Assembly: GCA_024636855.1 (NCBI GenBank)
Contig: JAGXGG010000060.1
Location: 1-36,125 of the forward strand
Source of the DNA: Ignavibacteriota bacterium
Lineage (GTDB): Bacteria; Bacteroidota; Ignavibacteria; Kapaibacteriales; UBA2268
Reading direction: 5' to 3'
Length of the DNA: 36,125 nt
Of the stretch, positions 1 through 8,191 are shown one piece after another (position 1 is the stretch's first letter; each line of letters begins with the position of its first letter). Made by a program: the position numbers and the translations under genes. The notes under the pieces were generated by a model, which was not told the DNA's origin, did no database searches, and worked only from the letters and a program-made list of their open reading frames with translations.

Positions 1-808
1 ATAGTAATCTAATAATCAATTGTGTTGAAGCCATCTCAAGTGAGAAAAAGGCTATAGATTTTTTATATTCAACTGCTAGATTACGGGCTATAGATAATGC
101 CAAAGCTGTCTTACCCATTGAAGGTCGAGCTGCAATAATAATTAATTCTGATTTCTGAAGTCCACCTAGATATTTATCTAAATCTACTAAACCAGTCGGA
201 ACTCCTGTTAAACCTGACTCAGATCGAACACGCATTTGCTCTATTTGACGATAAGTCTCTTTGGTTAGTTCTCTCATACCTTGATAGTTCTTAGTCATTC
301 GTTTTTCAGCAATTCTGAAAATCTCTGATTCTGCTTTGTCTATTTCTGTTAGAATATCTTTACTATCATCGTATGCATTATTTATAACCTCACCACTAGA
401 TTGAATTAGCTCACGACGTAATTGCTTTTCTAAAACTATTAGAGAATACTGTTCTACATTAGCGGCTGTAGCAACTTCCTTATTAATCTTTGCTAAGTAA
501 CCCCTACCACCAACATCTTCTAAACTTCCATTTTTAGTTAAATGCTCAGACAAAGTAATAATGTCAACTGTTTCATTCTTCTCAGATAGAGCTATTATTG
601 ATTCAAAAATTAGTTTGTGCTTTTGTGAATAGAATGAATCAGATGAAAGAAGTTCTGTAGCTTTTGAAATTGCTTGTTTATTTAACATCATAGCACCAAG
701 CACTGCCACTTCGGCTTCCATTGAATTCGGCGGTACTCTATTACCTACAATTGGACTAATTGAAGCTTCTTTTTTGTTTTCGTAATTTATTCTTTTGGCA
801 GTTGACAT
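1..808 (-). CDS. dnaB: Replicative DNA helicase DnaB, N-terminal part (runs off the window)
   Basis: Hexameric 5'-3' helicase that unwinds the replication fork. Translating the minus strand from the ATG at 808 gives about 269 residues with no stop before the window edge, so the C-terminal part of the RecA-like domain is missing only because the window ends. Visible are the DnaB N-terminal helical domain (about residues 25-130, with NSMEAEVAVLGAMM near its start), the linker, and the start of the ATPase domain with VPTGLVDLDKYLGGL and the Walker A ARPSMGKT (about 227-234). The gene is divergent from the response-regulator gene, and the 121 bp between them hold two inverted repeats. The family assignment is secure. 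Confidence 0.95.
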   Translation of the reverse strand, partial: MSTAKRINYENKKEASISPIVGNRVPPNSMEAEVAVLGAMMLNKQAISKATELLSSDSFYSQKHKLIFESIIALSEKNETVDIITLSEHLTKNGSLEDVGGRGYLAKINKEVATAANVEQYSLIVLEKQLRRELIQSSGEVINNAYDDSKDILTEIDKAESEIFRIAEKRMTKNYQGMRELTKETYRQIEQMRVRSESGLTGVPTGLVDLDKYLGGLQKSELIIIAARPSMGKTALALSIARNLAVEYKKSIAFFSLEMASTQLIIRLL

Positions 809-929
809 AATTTAATCTAATATTGAAATATTTTAGATTACATAATTAACATAAAAAAGATTATTATTATATTATGTTATTAACAATTACACTTATAGTT
901 ATTAATAATTATTCAACATTGAGAAAATC
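809..929. promoter_or_regulatory. Divergent intergenic region with two inverted repeats
   Basis: This AT-rich gap separates dnaB (minus) from the REC-kinase gene (plus) and must carry both promoters. Two perfect 8-bp inverted repeats are visible. TAATCTAA (813-820) pairs with TTAGATTA (833-840) and sits just before the dnaB start. TAACATAA (847-854) pairs with TTATGTTA (872-879). They could be operators, short hairpins in the leaders, or chance in AT-rich DNA. No clear TAnnTTTG promoter element was found. Confidence 0.35.
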
Positions 930-2033
930 ATGAAGAGAATCTTAGTTATAGATGATGCTGAATTCATTTTAGAAAGTACTTCAGCGCTTTTAGAGTTTGA
1001 AGGTTATGATGTAATTACTGCCGAAAATGGTAGTATAGGTGTACAAATGGCTAAAGAATTCAAACCAGATTTGATACTTTGTGATATCTCAATGCCTGTT
1101 ATGGATGGATTCGAAGTGCTTGATAATATAAGGTCGGATAATATTACTCATAGAATTCCATTTATCTTTCTGACCGCATTCAACGAAAAGTCTAATATGC
1201 GTGATGGAATGACAAAGGGGGCTGATGATTATCTAGTCAAACCCTACTCTAGAGACGAAATCGTTTCAGCAATTAATGCACAATGGAAAAAATATAATGT
1301 ATTCGAAAAACATGTTAAGAATAAAGTTGAACAAGTTGGTAAAAGTGTAACCTATGCACTTCCACACGAATTCAGAACTGCAATTAACGAGATAAAAGGT
1401 AATGCAGGTATAATATATCAGGAATCAGAATCTCTTGATACTAGTGAGATAAAAATGCTTTCGCATGACATTGTTCAATCTGTATCTAGGTTGTCCAAGA
1501 TTACCGAGAACTACTTATTATATATAAGACTTAATAACATAGAGGGTAACGAGGAACTATTAGAAGAACTTAAATTACAAAAAACTGAAGAGCCGTTTGC
1601 AGTGGCATATGATATAGTCAATAATATTGCTGCGAAATATGATAGATTTGAAGATTTTATAGTAAAAGAAGAAACTATGGGCATAAGTATTAACATGTCG
1701 TCGGAAAACTTTTTTGTTATTATGAATGAATTGAGTGATAACGCTTTTAAATTTTCTAAAAAAGGTGATAAAGTAACTATGTCATCTAAGATTTCGAATG
1801 ATAATTTGATAGTTGAACTGAATGATGAGGGAATAGGGATAGATGATAATCAAATATCAAATATTGCTGCTCTTAATCAATTCAATCGAGAAAAAAATGA
1901 ACAACAAGGTATTGGTTTAGGGTTAATAATTGCTAAGAAAATGATTGAATTGCATAACGGTACCTTTAATATAATTGGTAAAGGAACAAATAATGGTACA
2001 GTAATTACTCTAACTTTTCCTATATCTCAATAA
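930..2033 (+). CDS. Hybrid receiver / histidine kinase (REC-HisKA-HATPase), soluble
   Basis: Signal-transduction protein of 367 residues. The N-terminal receiver domain (about 1-120) has the acidic pair DD at 8-9, phospho-acceptor D52 (CDISMP) and conserved K104 (LVKPYS). A HisKA-like helix follows with a candidate phospho-acceptor H146 in PHEFRT, then a GHKL ATPase domain with an N box (NELSDNAFKF), a G1 box (DEGIGID) and a G2 box (GIGLGLIIAKK). No membrane segment or input domain is present, so the receiver itself probably controls the kinase. It stands alone with no adjacent partner. An orphan HPt gene about 3 kb downstream could accept its phosphate, but that is inference. Its 3' end overlaps the convergent neighbour by 7 bp. 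Confidence 0.88.
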   Translation: MKRILVIDDAEFILESTSALLEFEGYDVITAENGSIGVQMAKEFKPDLILCDISMPVMDGFEVLDNIRSDNITHRIPFIFLTAFNEKSNMRDGMTKGADDYLVKPYSRDEIVSAINAQWKKYNVFEKHVKNKVEQVGKSVTYALPHEFRTAINEIKGNAGIIYQESESLDTSEIKMLSHDIVQSVSRLSKITENYLLYIRLNNIEGNEELLEELKLQKTEEPFAVAYDIVNNIAAKYDRFEDFIVKEETMGISINMSSENFFVIMNELSDNAFKFSKKGDKVTMSSKISNDNLIVELNDEGIGIDDNQISNIAALNQFNREKNEQQGIGLGLIIAKKMIELHNGTFNIIGKGTNNGTVITLTFPISQ

Positions 2034-2749
2034 TTAAAACCAATTCTTAAATCTAAAAAGACACCTCCAAAATTAGTAATTGGATCTTCTACATTAGCAG
2101 ATAAACTTTGCAAACCATTACCCCCAAATGGTATAGATAAGTACCTTATCTGGAATACAGAAAGAGATTTCTTTTTATTACCAAAATCTGCACCGATAGA
2201 AATATTAAAAGAAGGTCTAGTATAATATTCACCGTACGCGAAGGCATTAAAAAAGCTTTTATCATAAGGAGTGGAAATAATAAAAGAAAACCCAGTACCA
2301 GCTGTTATAAAAGGCTTAAAAGTACTTATGATTTGATTGTTGAACGGAAAATATTGTATACCTACAGAAAATGGAATAGAGAATAGGCGATTTATTTTAT
2401 GAGGGATAAATAATTCACCTGTTGTTTGGTTAAATCTTTCTAATTCATCAGATTTACGAATTCCTGTGATAAAGAAATCAGTTACAAATACAAACTCCTC
2501 GTTTATATCTGCTCGCCAAAACATACCTCCACCAAATCCAAAAGTAGAAAAAATCAAATCAAATCCCATTGCAGTAGTCTTTGTTTCATTTATTTCACCT
2601 AAAGTTAGTAGTGGAGAAGAAGGTTCAAATACAATAACACTATCTTTATCGAATTCTCCATTTCCACCACCAGTAACTTGTGCGATTAATTTGACCTGAA
2701 AGCAGGAAATTATCACAAAAATAATAGAAAATAGAAGTTTTTTGCTCAT
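2027..2749 (-). CDS. Secreted, probable outer-membrane beta-barrel protein
   Basis: Unrecognised protein of 240 residues. It starts with a clear signal peptide (MSKKLLFSIIFVIISC, with likely cleavage after about residue 23, KLIAQ). The rest is rich in Gly, Phe, Tyr and Ser with alternating hydrophobic/polar stretches, and it ends in an aromatic residue (RIGFNY), as outer-membrane barrels usually do. The length suits an 8- to 10-strand barrel. It is transcribed alone and converges on the REC-kinase gene with a 7-bp overlap. No catalytic motif was seen. Export is well supported; the barrel fold is inferred. Confidence 0.6.
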   Translation of the reverse strand: MSKKLLFSIIFVIISCFQVKLIAQVTGGGNGEFDKDSVIVFEPSSPLLTLGEINETKTTAMGFDLIFSTFGFGGGMFWRADINEEFVFVTDFFITGIRKSDELERFNQTTGELFIPHKINRLFSIPFSVGIQYFPFNNQIISTFKPFITAGTGFSFIISTPYDKSFFNAFAYGEYYTRPSFNISIGADFGNKKKSLSVFQIRYLSIPFGGNGLQSLSANVEDPITNFGGVFLDLRIGFNY

Positions 2750-2859
2750 CTTTTACATCAATAGTTTAGAAACAATTTATTTTTCATTAATTTAGCACCT
2801 TACTCTAAAACGTTTTTTCAAAAAAAATCATTTAGATACATAGAACATAATTACAATTT

Positions 2860-3696
2860 ATGGAATTATCAAAGCTCGTAAATATATTTGAGCTGGAATT
2901 CCCTCCTAAAACAGCGTGGAGTGATGACAGTATTGGTTTACAAATTAGTAATAGTAAATCACGGATAAAAAACGTTTATTTTACATTAGAGCTTAATGAA
3001 GATTCTATAACTGAAGCTTTAACATACTCTTCTGATTTAATTGTAACTTTTCATCCTCTTATATTTAAACCTTTATCAAATATTACTTCAGACAATAGAG
3101 TAGGCAATTTGGTATCAAAGTTAATAAAGAATGATATTGGGTTATACGCAATTCATACTAATTTTGATTCACATCCTTTGGGAACAAGTTACGAATTATG
3201 TAAACAACTTGGGTTTGAAAAGACAAGATACTTAATACCTGATATTAATCTTGACGGTTATGGTATGGGAATAGTAATAGAATTAGATACTTTAATAAGT
3301 ATGAACGAATTATTAGAAAAAATATATGATGTTTGTAATTCACCTCTCAAATTTAACAAAGGTAAAGGTGAAGACATCAAAAAAATAGCTATTATCGGTG
3401 GAAGTGGAAGTAGCTATATACAAGAAGCTTATAATCAAGGTTGTGATGCTTTCATTACAGCAGATATAAAGTATCATGACTTCCATAGTGTAGAAGGAAA
3501 AATGACAATAATAGATCCTGGTCATTACGAAATGGAACAGTTTGTTCCAATGGCTATGAAAAATATATTAAAAGAAAAACTAGGGGAAGACATTAATTTA
3601 TTTACAGGAAGTGTTTTAACTAATCCTGTTAATTATTATCCCCAGCAAAATTATAAAGAGAAACAAAAAAAATATTTAAATAATTATAAAGGTTAA
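2860..3696 (+). CDS. Nif3-like dinuclear metal-centre protein (NIF3/YbgI/YqfO family)
   Basis: Member of the widespread NIF3 family, which forms hexameric rings with a two-metal site. It is often labelled GTP cyclohydrolase I type 2, but its true function is uncertain. It has 278 residues, a little longer than the short E. coli YbgI form and shorter than forms with a PII-like insert. Family landmarks are HPLIFKPL near residue 65, IHTNFDSHPLGTS near 100, and the C-terminal DAFITADIKYHDF and DPGHYEMEQF blocks carrying the His and Glu metal ligands. In many bacterial members the first block reads HHP; here it is FHP. It lies 8 bp upstream of the zinc-ribbon gene, a pairing common in this group. 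Confidence 0.88.
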   Translation: MELSKLVNIFELEFPPKTAWSDDSIGLQISNSKSRIKNVYFTLELNEDSITEALTYSSDLIVTFHPLIFKPLSNITSDNRVGNLVSKLIKNDIGLYAIHTNFDSHPLGTSYELCKQLGFEKTRYLIPDINLDGYGMGIVIELDTLISMNELLEKIYDVCNSPLKFNKGKGEDIKKIAIIGGSGSSYIQEAYNQGCDAFITADIKYHDFHSVEGKMTIIDPGHYEMEQFVPMAMKNILKEKLGEDINLFTGSVLTNPVNYYPQQNYKEKQKKYLNNYKG

Positions 3697-3704
3697 TAAC
3701 AGTA

Positions 3705-4445
3705 ATGGAAGAATCTAAATCACAATTGCTTGCCTATTTGGCACTTATAGATAGAAATCTAGATGAATTAGAAGAAGAATTTGGTGATTTACCACAGAAA
3801 GTTGCTGAGCAAGAGAAGAAAAATACAGCTCTAAAAGCAACAGTTAAGGAAACTGAACAAATTTTAGAAGAAGTCAAGGAGTTTTGTTCTGTTACGAAAG
3901 TAACTTTAGAAGATTTGAAGATAAAAGAAGAAAAATTATCTCAGCAACAATTTCAAGTTAGAAATAATAAAGAGTTTGATGCTATCACAAGTGAAATTAA
4001 ACATGTGAAAGAAGAATCTAAGATGTTGACAGAGAAGTTAAGACAAGAGACTATAAAACAACAGAATCTAGAGAGAATCCTAGATGAACAAAAGGCAGAT
4101 CTCATTAGTTCTAAAGAAGAGTTAAAAAATACTAAAAAAGATCTAGTCGAAGTTCAAGAAGAACAAGACGAAGAAAAAGCTGAATATGTAGAAAGAAGAG
4201 AAAAAATAGTAAGCAAGATAGACGTAGCGTCTTTAGCTAAATATGATAGAGTGAGAGAATATCATAGTGATGCTGCTGTAAGAGTAAAGAAAAACTCTTG
4301 CTCTGGCTGTTTTAGTTCTATTCCACCACAGCTAATAGTGGAAATGAGAAGTGATGACGATATACTTTATACATGTGAAAATTGTGCCCGTATATTGATT
4401 CCTGAGGAAATAGAAGTTACTGAAGCTGACGTAGAAACAATATAA
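3705..4445 (+). CDS. Coiled-coil protein with C-terminal C4 zinc ribbon (zf-RING_7 type)
   Basis: 246 residues. About residues 5-180 form a long charged coiled coil rich in Glu, Lys and Gln. The C-terminus carries a four-cysteine zinc ribbon: C199-S-G-C202 and C224-E-N-C227. This architecture matches the CT398/HP0958 family of zinc-ribbon coiled-coil proteins. Some members act as nucleic-acid-binding or chaperone-like factors, but the role in Bacteroidota is not settled. It follows nif3 by 8 bp and is followed within about 10 bp by the RNase P RNA gene, so these may share a transcript. Confidence 0.85.
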   Translation: MEESKSQLLAYLALIDRNLDELEEEFGDLPQKVAEQEKKNTALKATVKETEQILEEVKEFCSVTKVTLEDLKIKEEKLSQQQFQVRNNKEFDAITSEIKHVKEESKMLTEKLRQETIKQQNLERILDEQKADLISSKEELKNTKKDLVEVQEEQDEEKAEYVERREKIVSKIDVASLAKYDRVREYHSDAAVRVKKNSCSGCFSSIPPQLIVEMRSDDDILYTCENCARILIPEEIEVTEADVETI

Positions 4446-4451
4446 TATACT

Positions 4452-4837
4452 AAAACTAAAATACGGGTAATCGCTGTTATTTTGATAACAGAGGAAAGTC
4501 CGAACTCCATAGAACAGTACACTTCCTAACGGGAAGAACTACTGAAAAGTAGTATGGAAAGTGCAACAGAAAGTAAACCGCCTACTTCGGTGGGTAAGGG
4601 TGAAAGGGTAGGGTAAGAGCCTACCGCGATTTGGGTGATCAAATTGGCTTGGTAAACCCTGTACGGAGCAAGGTTAAATAAGAGTATGATTTCAAGCTGT
4701 TCGTTTGAGTTGTCTTAGGGCATGCATACTTGGGTAAACCGCAAGAGTTACTTGGCGACAAGTATCCTAGATAAATGATTACCTCCTTATTTTAAATAAT
4801 AAGAAGACAGGATTCGGCTTATAGTATTTTTAGTTTT
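4452..4837 (+). ncRNA. rnpB: RNase P RNA
   Basis: Catalytic RNA of ribonuclease P, which matures tRNA 5' ends. Conserved blocks are present in order: GAGGAAAGTCCGAACTCC (P4 5' side), an ACAGAAAGTAAACCGCC block matching the universal ACAGAAA...CCGCC, GGTAAACCC, and the terminal ACAGGATTCGGCTTA. A closing helix P1 forms between AAACTAAAATAC (4453-4464) and GTATTTTTAGTTT near 4824-4836. A run of T follows and may serve as the terminator. Length is about 385 nt. The exact ends are estimated from the P1 pairing. Confidence 0.95.
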
Positions 4838-4882
4838 TTTTTATTAAATTTATATTTATTTATTAATTCAATCTTTTTTAAT

Positions 4883-5185
4883 ATGCAATTACCTAATGAT
4901 CCGTTTGTATTAGAACTTCTACCCGAATTTATTGATGATTGGATTGATAAATTGGATACCGAATACATAGAATATAAGAATAATAAGGATTTGGAATCTA
5001 TGTATAGACTTGCCCATACTATGAAAGGATCATCATATCAATTTGGATTTTCAGATTTAGGTGATATAGGTATAGAAATGATGGCTCAAGTTAAAAGTGA
5101 TGATTGGGAAGGTCTCGAACAAAACAAAGAGAAGTTTCGTATTAGACTATTAGAAATACAAGAATATCTTTCACAAAATTCTTAA
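4883..5185 (+). CDS. HPt (histidine phosphotransfer) domain protein
   Basis: Small all-alpha protein of 100 residues. The phospho-accepting histidine is H45 in the motif LAHTMKGSSYQFG, the classic HPt signature (AHxLKGSS). The whole protein is one HPt domain with no kinase or receiver, so it works in trans as a shuttle in a multistep phosphorelay. It lies between rnpB and a secreted protein gene, with 9 bp to the latter. The nearest candidate partner is the REC-HisKA-HATPase hybrid at 930-2033, which lacks its own HPt. That link is inference from proximity only. Confidence 0.88.
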   Translation: MQLPNDPFVLELLPEFIDDWIDKLDTEYIEYKNNKDLESMYRLAHTMKGSSYQFGFSDLGDIGIEMMAQVKSDDWEGLEQNKEKFRIRLLEIQEYLSQNS

Positions 5186-5194
5186 ATAAAAATT

Positions 5195-5677
5195 ATGAAA
5201 AAGATTATATTAGTTTTAACTTTATTAATTGCAACTACATCTTTATACTCACAAACTAGAGTAGCAGTACTTCCATTCCAAAATATGGACGGAAATATAG
5301 ATTATAATATTCTATGTTATGATTTACAGGAATCACTTACTACTGCATTAATAGAAGCCGATGAAAGTGGGGAAGAGTATTATATAGTTCCTGCTGACTC
5401 AGTAGAAATGGTTTTATCTGAACTTAATTTGGATCCATCTAACCCACAATATAAATCTGATTTATGGAAAGCCGTACAATTACTCAACATAAAGAAGGTT
5501 GTAGTAGGTACGTTCAACAAACAAAGTGATAAGTTTCTTATGAATACTTACATCTATGATGTAAAAATGAGAATGGCTTACCCAAATTATCAAGCAAAAG
5601 ATATTTTCAAAACTCGTGAGCAAATACTAGAAGCAATACCAGAAATTGTTTCTGCTATACAACCTGGGTTAAAATAA
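5195..5677 (+). CDS. Small secreted protein with TolB-N / CsgG-like fold
   Basis: 160 residues with a signal peptide ([20 protein letters not shown], likely cleaved after YSQ). The mature protein opens with [14 protein letters not shown], typical of the TolB N-terminal and CsgG/LpoB-like alpha/beta fold. A later strand reads [23 protein letters not shown], again like that family. There is no lipobox cysteine, so it is probably soluble in the periplasm rather than a lipoprotein. It is a lone domain without a beta-propeller or partner domain. It follows the HPt gene by 9 bp and ends inside a terminator hairpin. The function is unknown. Confidence 0.7.
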   Translation: MKKIILVLTLLIATTSLYSQTRVAVLPFQNMDGNIDYNILCYDLQESLTTALIEADESGEEYYIVPADSVEMVLSELNLDPSNPQYKSDLWKAVQLLNIKKVVVGTFNKQSDKFLMNTYIYDVKMRMAYPNYQAKDIFKTREQILEAIPEIVSAIQPGLK

Positions 5678-5685
5678 CCCTTTTT
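5666..5685 (+). terminator. Rho-independent terminator
   Basis: GGGTTA (5666-5671), a three-base loop, TAACCC (5675-5680), then five T. It ends the plus-strand HPt/secreted-protein transcript. The stem lies over the stop codon of the upstream gene and also encodes the last residues of the convergent ruvB gene (GLF-stop). Confidence 0.8.
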
Positions 5686-6691
5686 CATTTTCCGAGCTAA
5701 TACTCTTATTAAAATATTTATAAGTACTTAGAGTTACTTTTCTTCCCTTTGGAGTTATCTGAAGAAATCCTTGTTGTATAAGAAATGGTTCATAAACTTC
5801 TTCTATAGTGCCGGATTCTTCACCAACAGCTGCAGAAATTGTATTTAAACCAACTGGCCCACCGCTATACTTCTCTATTATAGTAAGAAGTATTCTCTTA
5901 TCCATATCGTCAAGACCTAACTTATCAACTTCCAAGGCTTCCAGAGTCATGTTTGCTATAAATTGGCTAATTATTCCATCACCCTTTATTTGAGCAAAAT
6001 CTCTACTTCTACGTAATAATCTATTTGCAATTCTAGGTGTTCCTCTCGAACGAGAAGCAATTTCTGTAGCGCCTTGATCATCTATTCCTGTTTTAAGAAT
6101 ATCTGCAGATCTTTTTACTACATTGATTAAATCAGCAGTGTTATAATAGTCTAATCTAAATAATAAACCGAATCTTGAGCGCAGAGGAGCTGTTAGTAAA
6201 CCAGCTCTTGTTGTAGCACCAATTAGAGTGAAATTGGGAATTTTAATCTGAATAGTTCTCGCTGATGGTCCACTATCTATCATGATATCTAACGTATAAT
6301 CTTCCATTGCAGAGTATAAATACTCCTCAACCACAGTTGATAATCTATGAATTTCATCAATAAATAGAACATCACCTTCCTCTAAATTTGTAAGTATCCC
6401 AGCTAAATCACCCGGCTTCTCCAATACAGGGCCAGAAGTAGTCTTAATTTGACTCCCCATCTCATTAGCTATTATATAGCTCAAAGTAGTTTTTCCGAGG
6501 CCAGGAGGGCCCATAAGCAACACGTGGTCTAGTGCTTCCTTTCTTTTTCTAGCAGCTTCTATGAATATCTTTAGATTACTTACTAGATTCTTTTGTCCAG
6601 TAAATTCGTTAAATGCCTTAGGTCTTAGTGCAAATTCATTAGCTTCATTACTGTTAGGATCTGGATTTAATATGTTTTCTGGATCATTCAT
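5669..6691 (-). CDS. ruvB: Holliday junction branch-migration ATPase RuvB
   Basis: Motor of the RuvABC resolvasome; hexameric rings pump DNA through RuvA-bound Holliday junctions. 340 residues, the normal length. It has Walker [10 protein letters not shown] (61-69), Walker [10 protein letters not shown], sensor [10 protein letters not shown] with the arginine-finger region PLRSRFG, and the C-terminal winged helix with [15 protein letters not shown] and [18 protein letters not shown]. It is the last gene of the porX-tsaE-CDF-ruvB cluster and overlaps the end of the CDF gene by 8 bp. It converges on the secreted-protein gene with a 9-bp overlap. ruvA and ruvC are not in the window. Confidence 0.97.
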   Translation of the reverse strand: MNDPENILNPDPNSNEANEFALRPKAFNEFTGQKNLVSNLKIFIEAARKRKEALDHVLLMGPPGLGKTTLSYIIANEMGSQIKTTSGPVLEKPGDLAGILTNLEEGDVLFIDEIHRLSTVVEEYLYSAMEDYTLDIMIDSGPSARTIQIKIPNFTLIGATTRAGLLTAPLRSRFGLLFRLDYYNTADLINVVKRSADILKTGIDDQGATEIASRSRGTPRIANRLLRRSRDFAQIKGDGIISQFIANMTLEALEVDKLGLDDMDKRILLTIIEKYSGGPVGLNTISAAVGEESGTIEEVYEPFLIQQGFLQITPKGRKVTLSTYKYFNKSISSENEKGLF

Positions 6692-7679
6692 TTAAACTTC
6701 TAAATATATGAATAGGACAATTCCTTTTATTATTATCTAAACATTTACCATCACATGCCTTAGCATATACTCTAGGAACGGCATTTGAATTAATATCTAT
6801 AATTTCTTTTGATATCTTTTTTTCTAATTTGTCTTTGTATTCCATACTTTCATCAAAAGGCAGTATAATGTCAAGTTCAATGAAAATATCTTTCCCAGAT
6901 TGTCTAGTATGTATAGCTTTGAACTCACATATATTAGTATGATTTTTAGTAACTACACTTAAAAATCTCATTTGAACTTCATCAGGTATAGTTCTATCTA
7001 AAAGCTGATTCAAAGCCTCTTTGGAACCTCTCAATGGAACAACTAAGGCAAATACTGTTAAAGCAATTGCTACTCCAGAATCAACAATCAAACCTATGTA
7101 ACGAAGTCCAAAATGTTGTAATCCAAGCCCGATAATTAAATTTATTAATACGAATAGTTCAATATAGCTATCATATTTCTATAGACTGGCATCATATTCT
7201 AATATTGGCATTCCAAATTTTTTCGAAGATTTCTTTTGAATTCTATATACTAATCTCATTAAAAGAAATGAAACTGAAGAGAAGACCATTAGTATAAAGT
7301 AGTTACTTTCTCCAACATCCGTTTTGCCAAAATTGGAAATGGCTTCTATACTAGTATATCCAAGTACAAGAAGTAGTAAGATGGAGGAGGCTAGTATGGA
7401 AATACTTTCATACTTCCCATACCCATAATTAAATATATAATCAGGATTACGAACACTCATATTTACTGCATTTAGAAAGAGAAATGAGTTTAGAATATCA
7501 AGTGCTGAGATTATACCATTGGTTTTTACAGCCAATGAATCTTCAATTATACCTAAAGTAATCCCAAAAATCGAGATAAATATAGTAAGTAAAAGTGAAA
7601 TCCGAGTTGTAAAAACTGGTGAGTCAGTCCTAAACCAACTTTTTATTCGAGTATTAAAATTAAATTGCTGCCTTTCCAT
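6684..7679 (-). pseudogene. Cation diffusion facilitator (CDF) transporter interrupted by an in-frame amber codon
   Basis: The reading frame from ATG 7679 runs 166 codons, meets TAG (plus-strand 7179-7181), then continues in the same frame for 164 more codons to TGA at 6684. The first part has four membrane segments, with SLAVKTNG in TM2 and YGYGKYES after TM3. The second part holds TM5, TM6 and the cytoplasmic CDF C-terminal domain ending in a Cys-rich tail (CDGKCLDNNKRNCPIH). The stop falls where many CDF proteins have W in HWxxD, and TGG to TAG is one base. The usual site-A residues look altered too (ISALD in TM2; L at the His position in TM5). It could be a recent nonsense mutation, a sequencing error, or suppressed in vivo. 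The gene sits between tsaE (13 bp) and ruvB (8-bp overlap). Confidence 0.8.
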
Positions 7680-7692
7680 TGGGCAAATATAA

Positions 7693-8154
7693 TTAATTAA
7701 GGACTACTTCTGATTCAGAAATGTAAATTTCTCTAATATTTTCTGAATCTTCATCTGGAATGATTTTAACAATAAAGGCAGGTTTGGTTAAATGAGTCTC
7801 AGCTTTTTCTGCCCATTCGATTAGTTTGATAGAGTTTTCTTCATAAAGACACTCATCAAAACCAATTTCATTTAATTCTTTGTTTTGCTCTATTCTGTAC
7901 AAATCTATATGGTATATAGGAACCTCGTGGTTCTTATAATCGCCAATATACTTGTTCATAATTGTAAATGTAGGGGAAGTGACCAAATCTTCAACATTGA
8001 AGTATTGGCATATACCTTTGATAAACTCTGTCTTACCAGAGCCTAAATCACCGTATAGAAACACTATATCACCTAGATTCAGTCGTCTTGCAAACTTACT
8101 ACCAAGCTCAATTGTTTCTTCTTCGCTAGTTGTTGTATATTTTGTTTCAAGCAT
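7693..8154 (-). CDS. tsaE: tRNA threonylcarbamoyladenosine biosynthesis ATPase TsaE
   Basis: P-loop ATPase that, with TsaB and TsaD, transfers threonylcarbamoyl to A37 of ANN-decoding tRNAs. 153 residues, the usual size. It has Walker A GDLGSGKTEF near residue 36, the family block VTSPTFTIMNKY, and HIDLYRIE. The expected acidic tail motif LIEWAEKAE is also present. It lies 37 bp downstream of the PorX-like gene, an arrangement typical of Bacteroidota. Its partner gene tsaB is at 30951-31625 in this window; tsaD and tsaC are not present. Confidence 0.95.
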   Translation of the reverse strand: MLETKYTTTSEEETIELGSKFARRLNLGDIVFLYGDLGSGKTEFIKGICQYFNVEDLVTSPTFTIMNKYIGDYKNHEVPIYHIDLYRIEQNKELNEIGFDECLYEENSIKLIEWAEKAETHLTKPAFIVKIIPDEDSENIREIYISESEVVLN

Positions 8155-8191
8155 AACAACAAAACTAATAAAGATATTACTAATTAAAAAA

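Noticed and set aside
3736-3752. Second sigma-54-like TTGGCAC site
   Set aside because: It is inside the zinc-ribbon coding sequence and lacks the -12 element at the required spacing.
7179-7181. TAG read as a sense codon (stop reassignment)
   Set aside because: Several intact genes here end with TAG at the expected family length (pdxH, accC, trmD, and the protein at 25853), so TAG is an ordinary stop in this genome.
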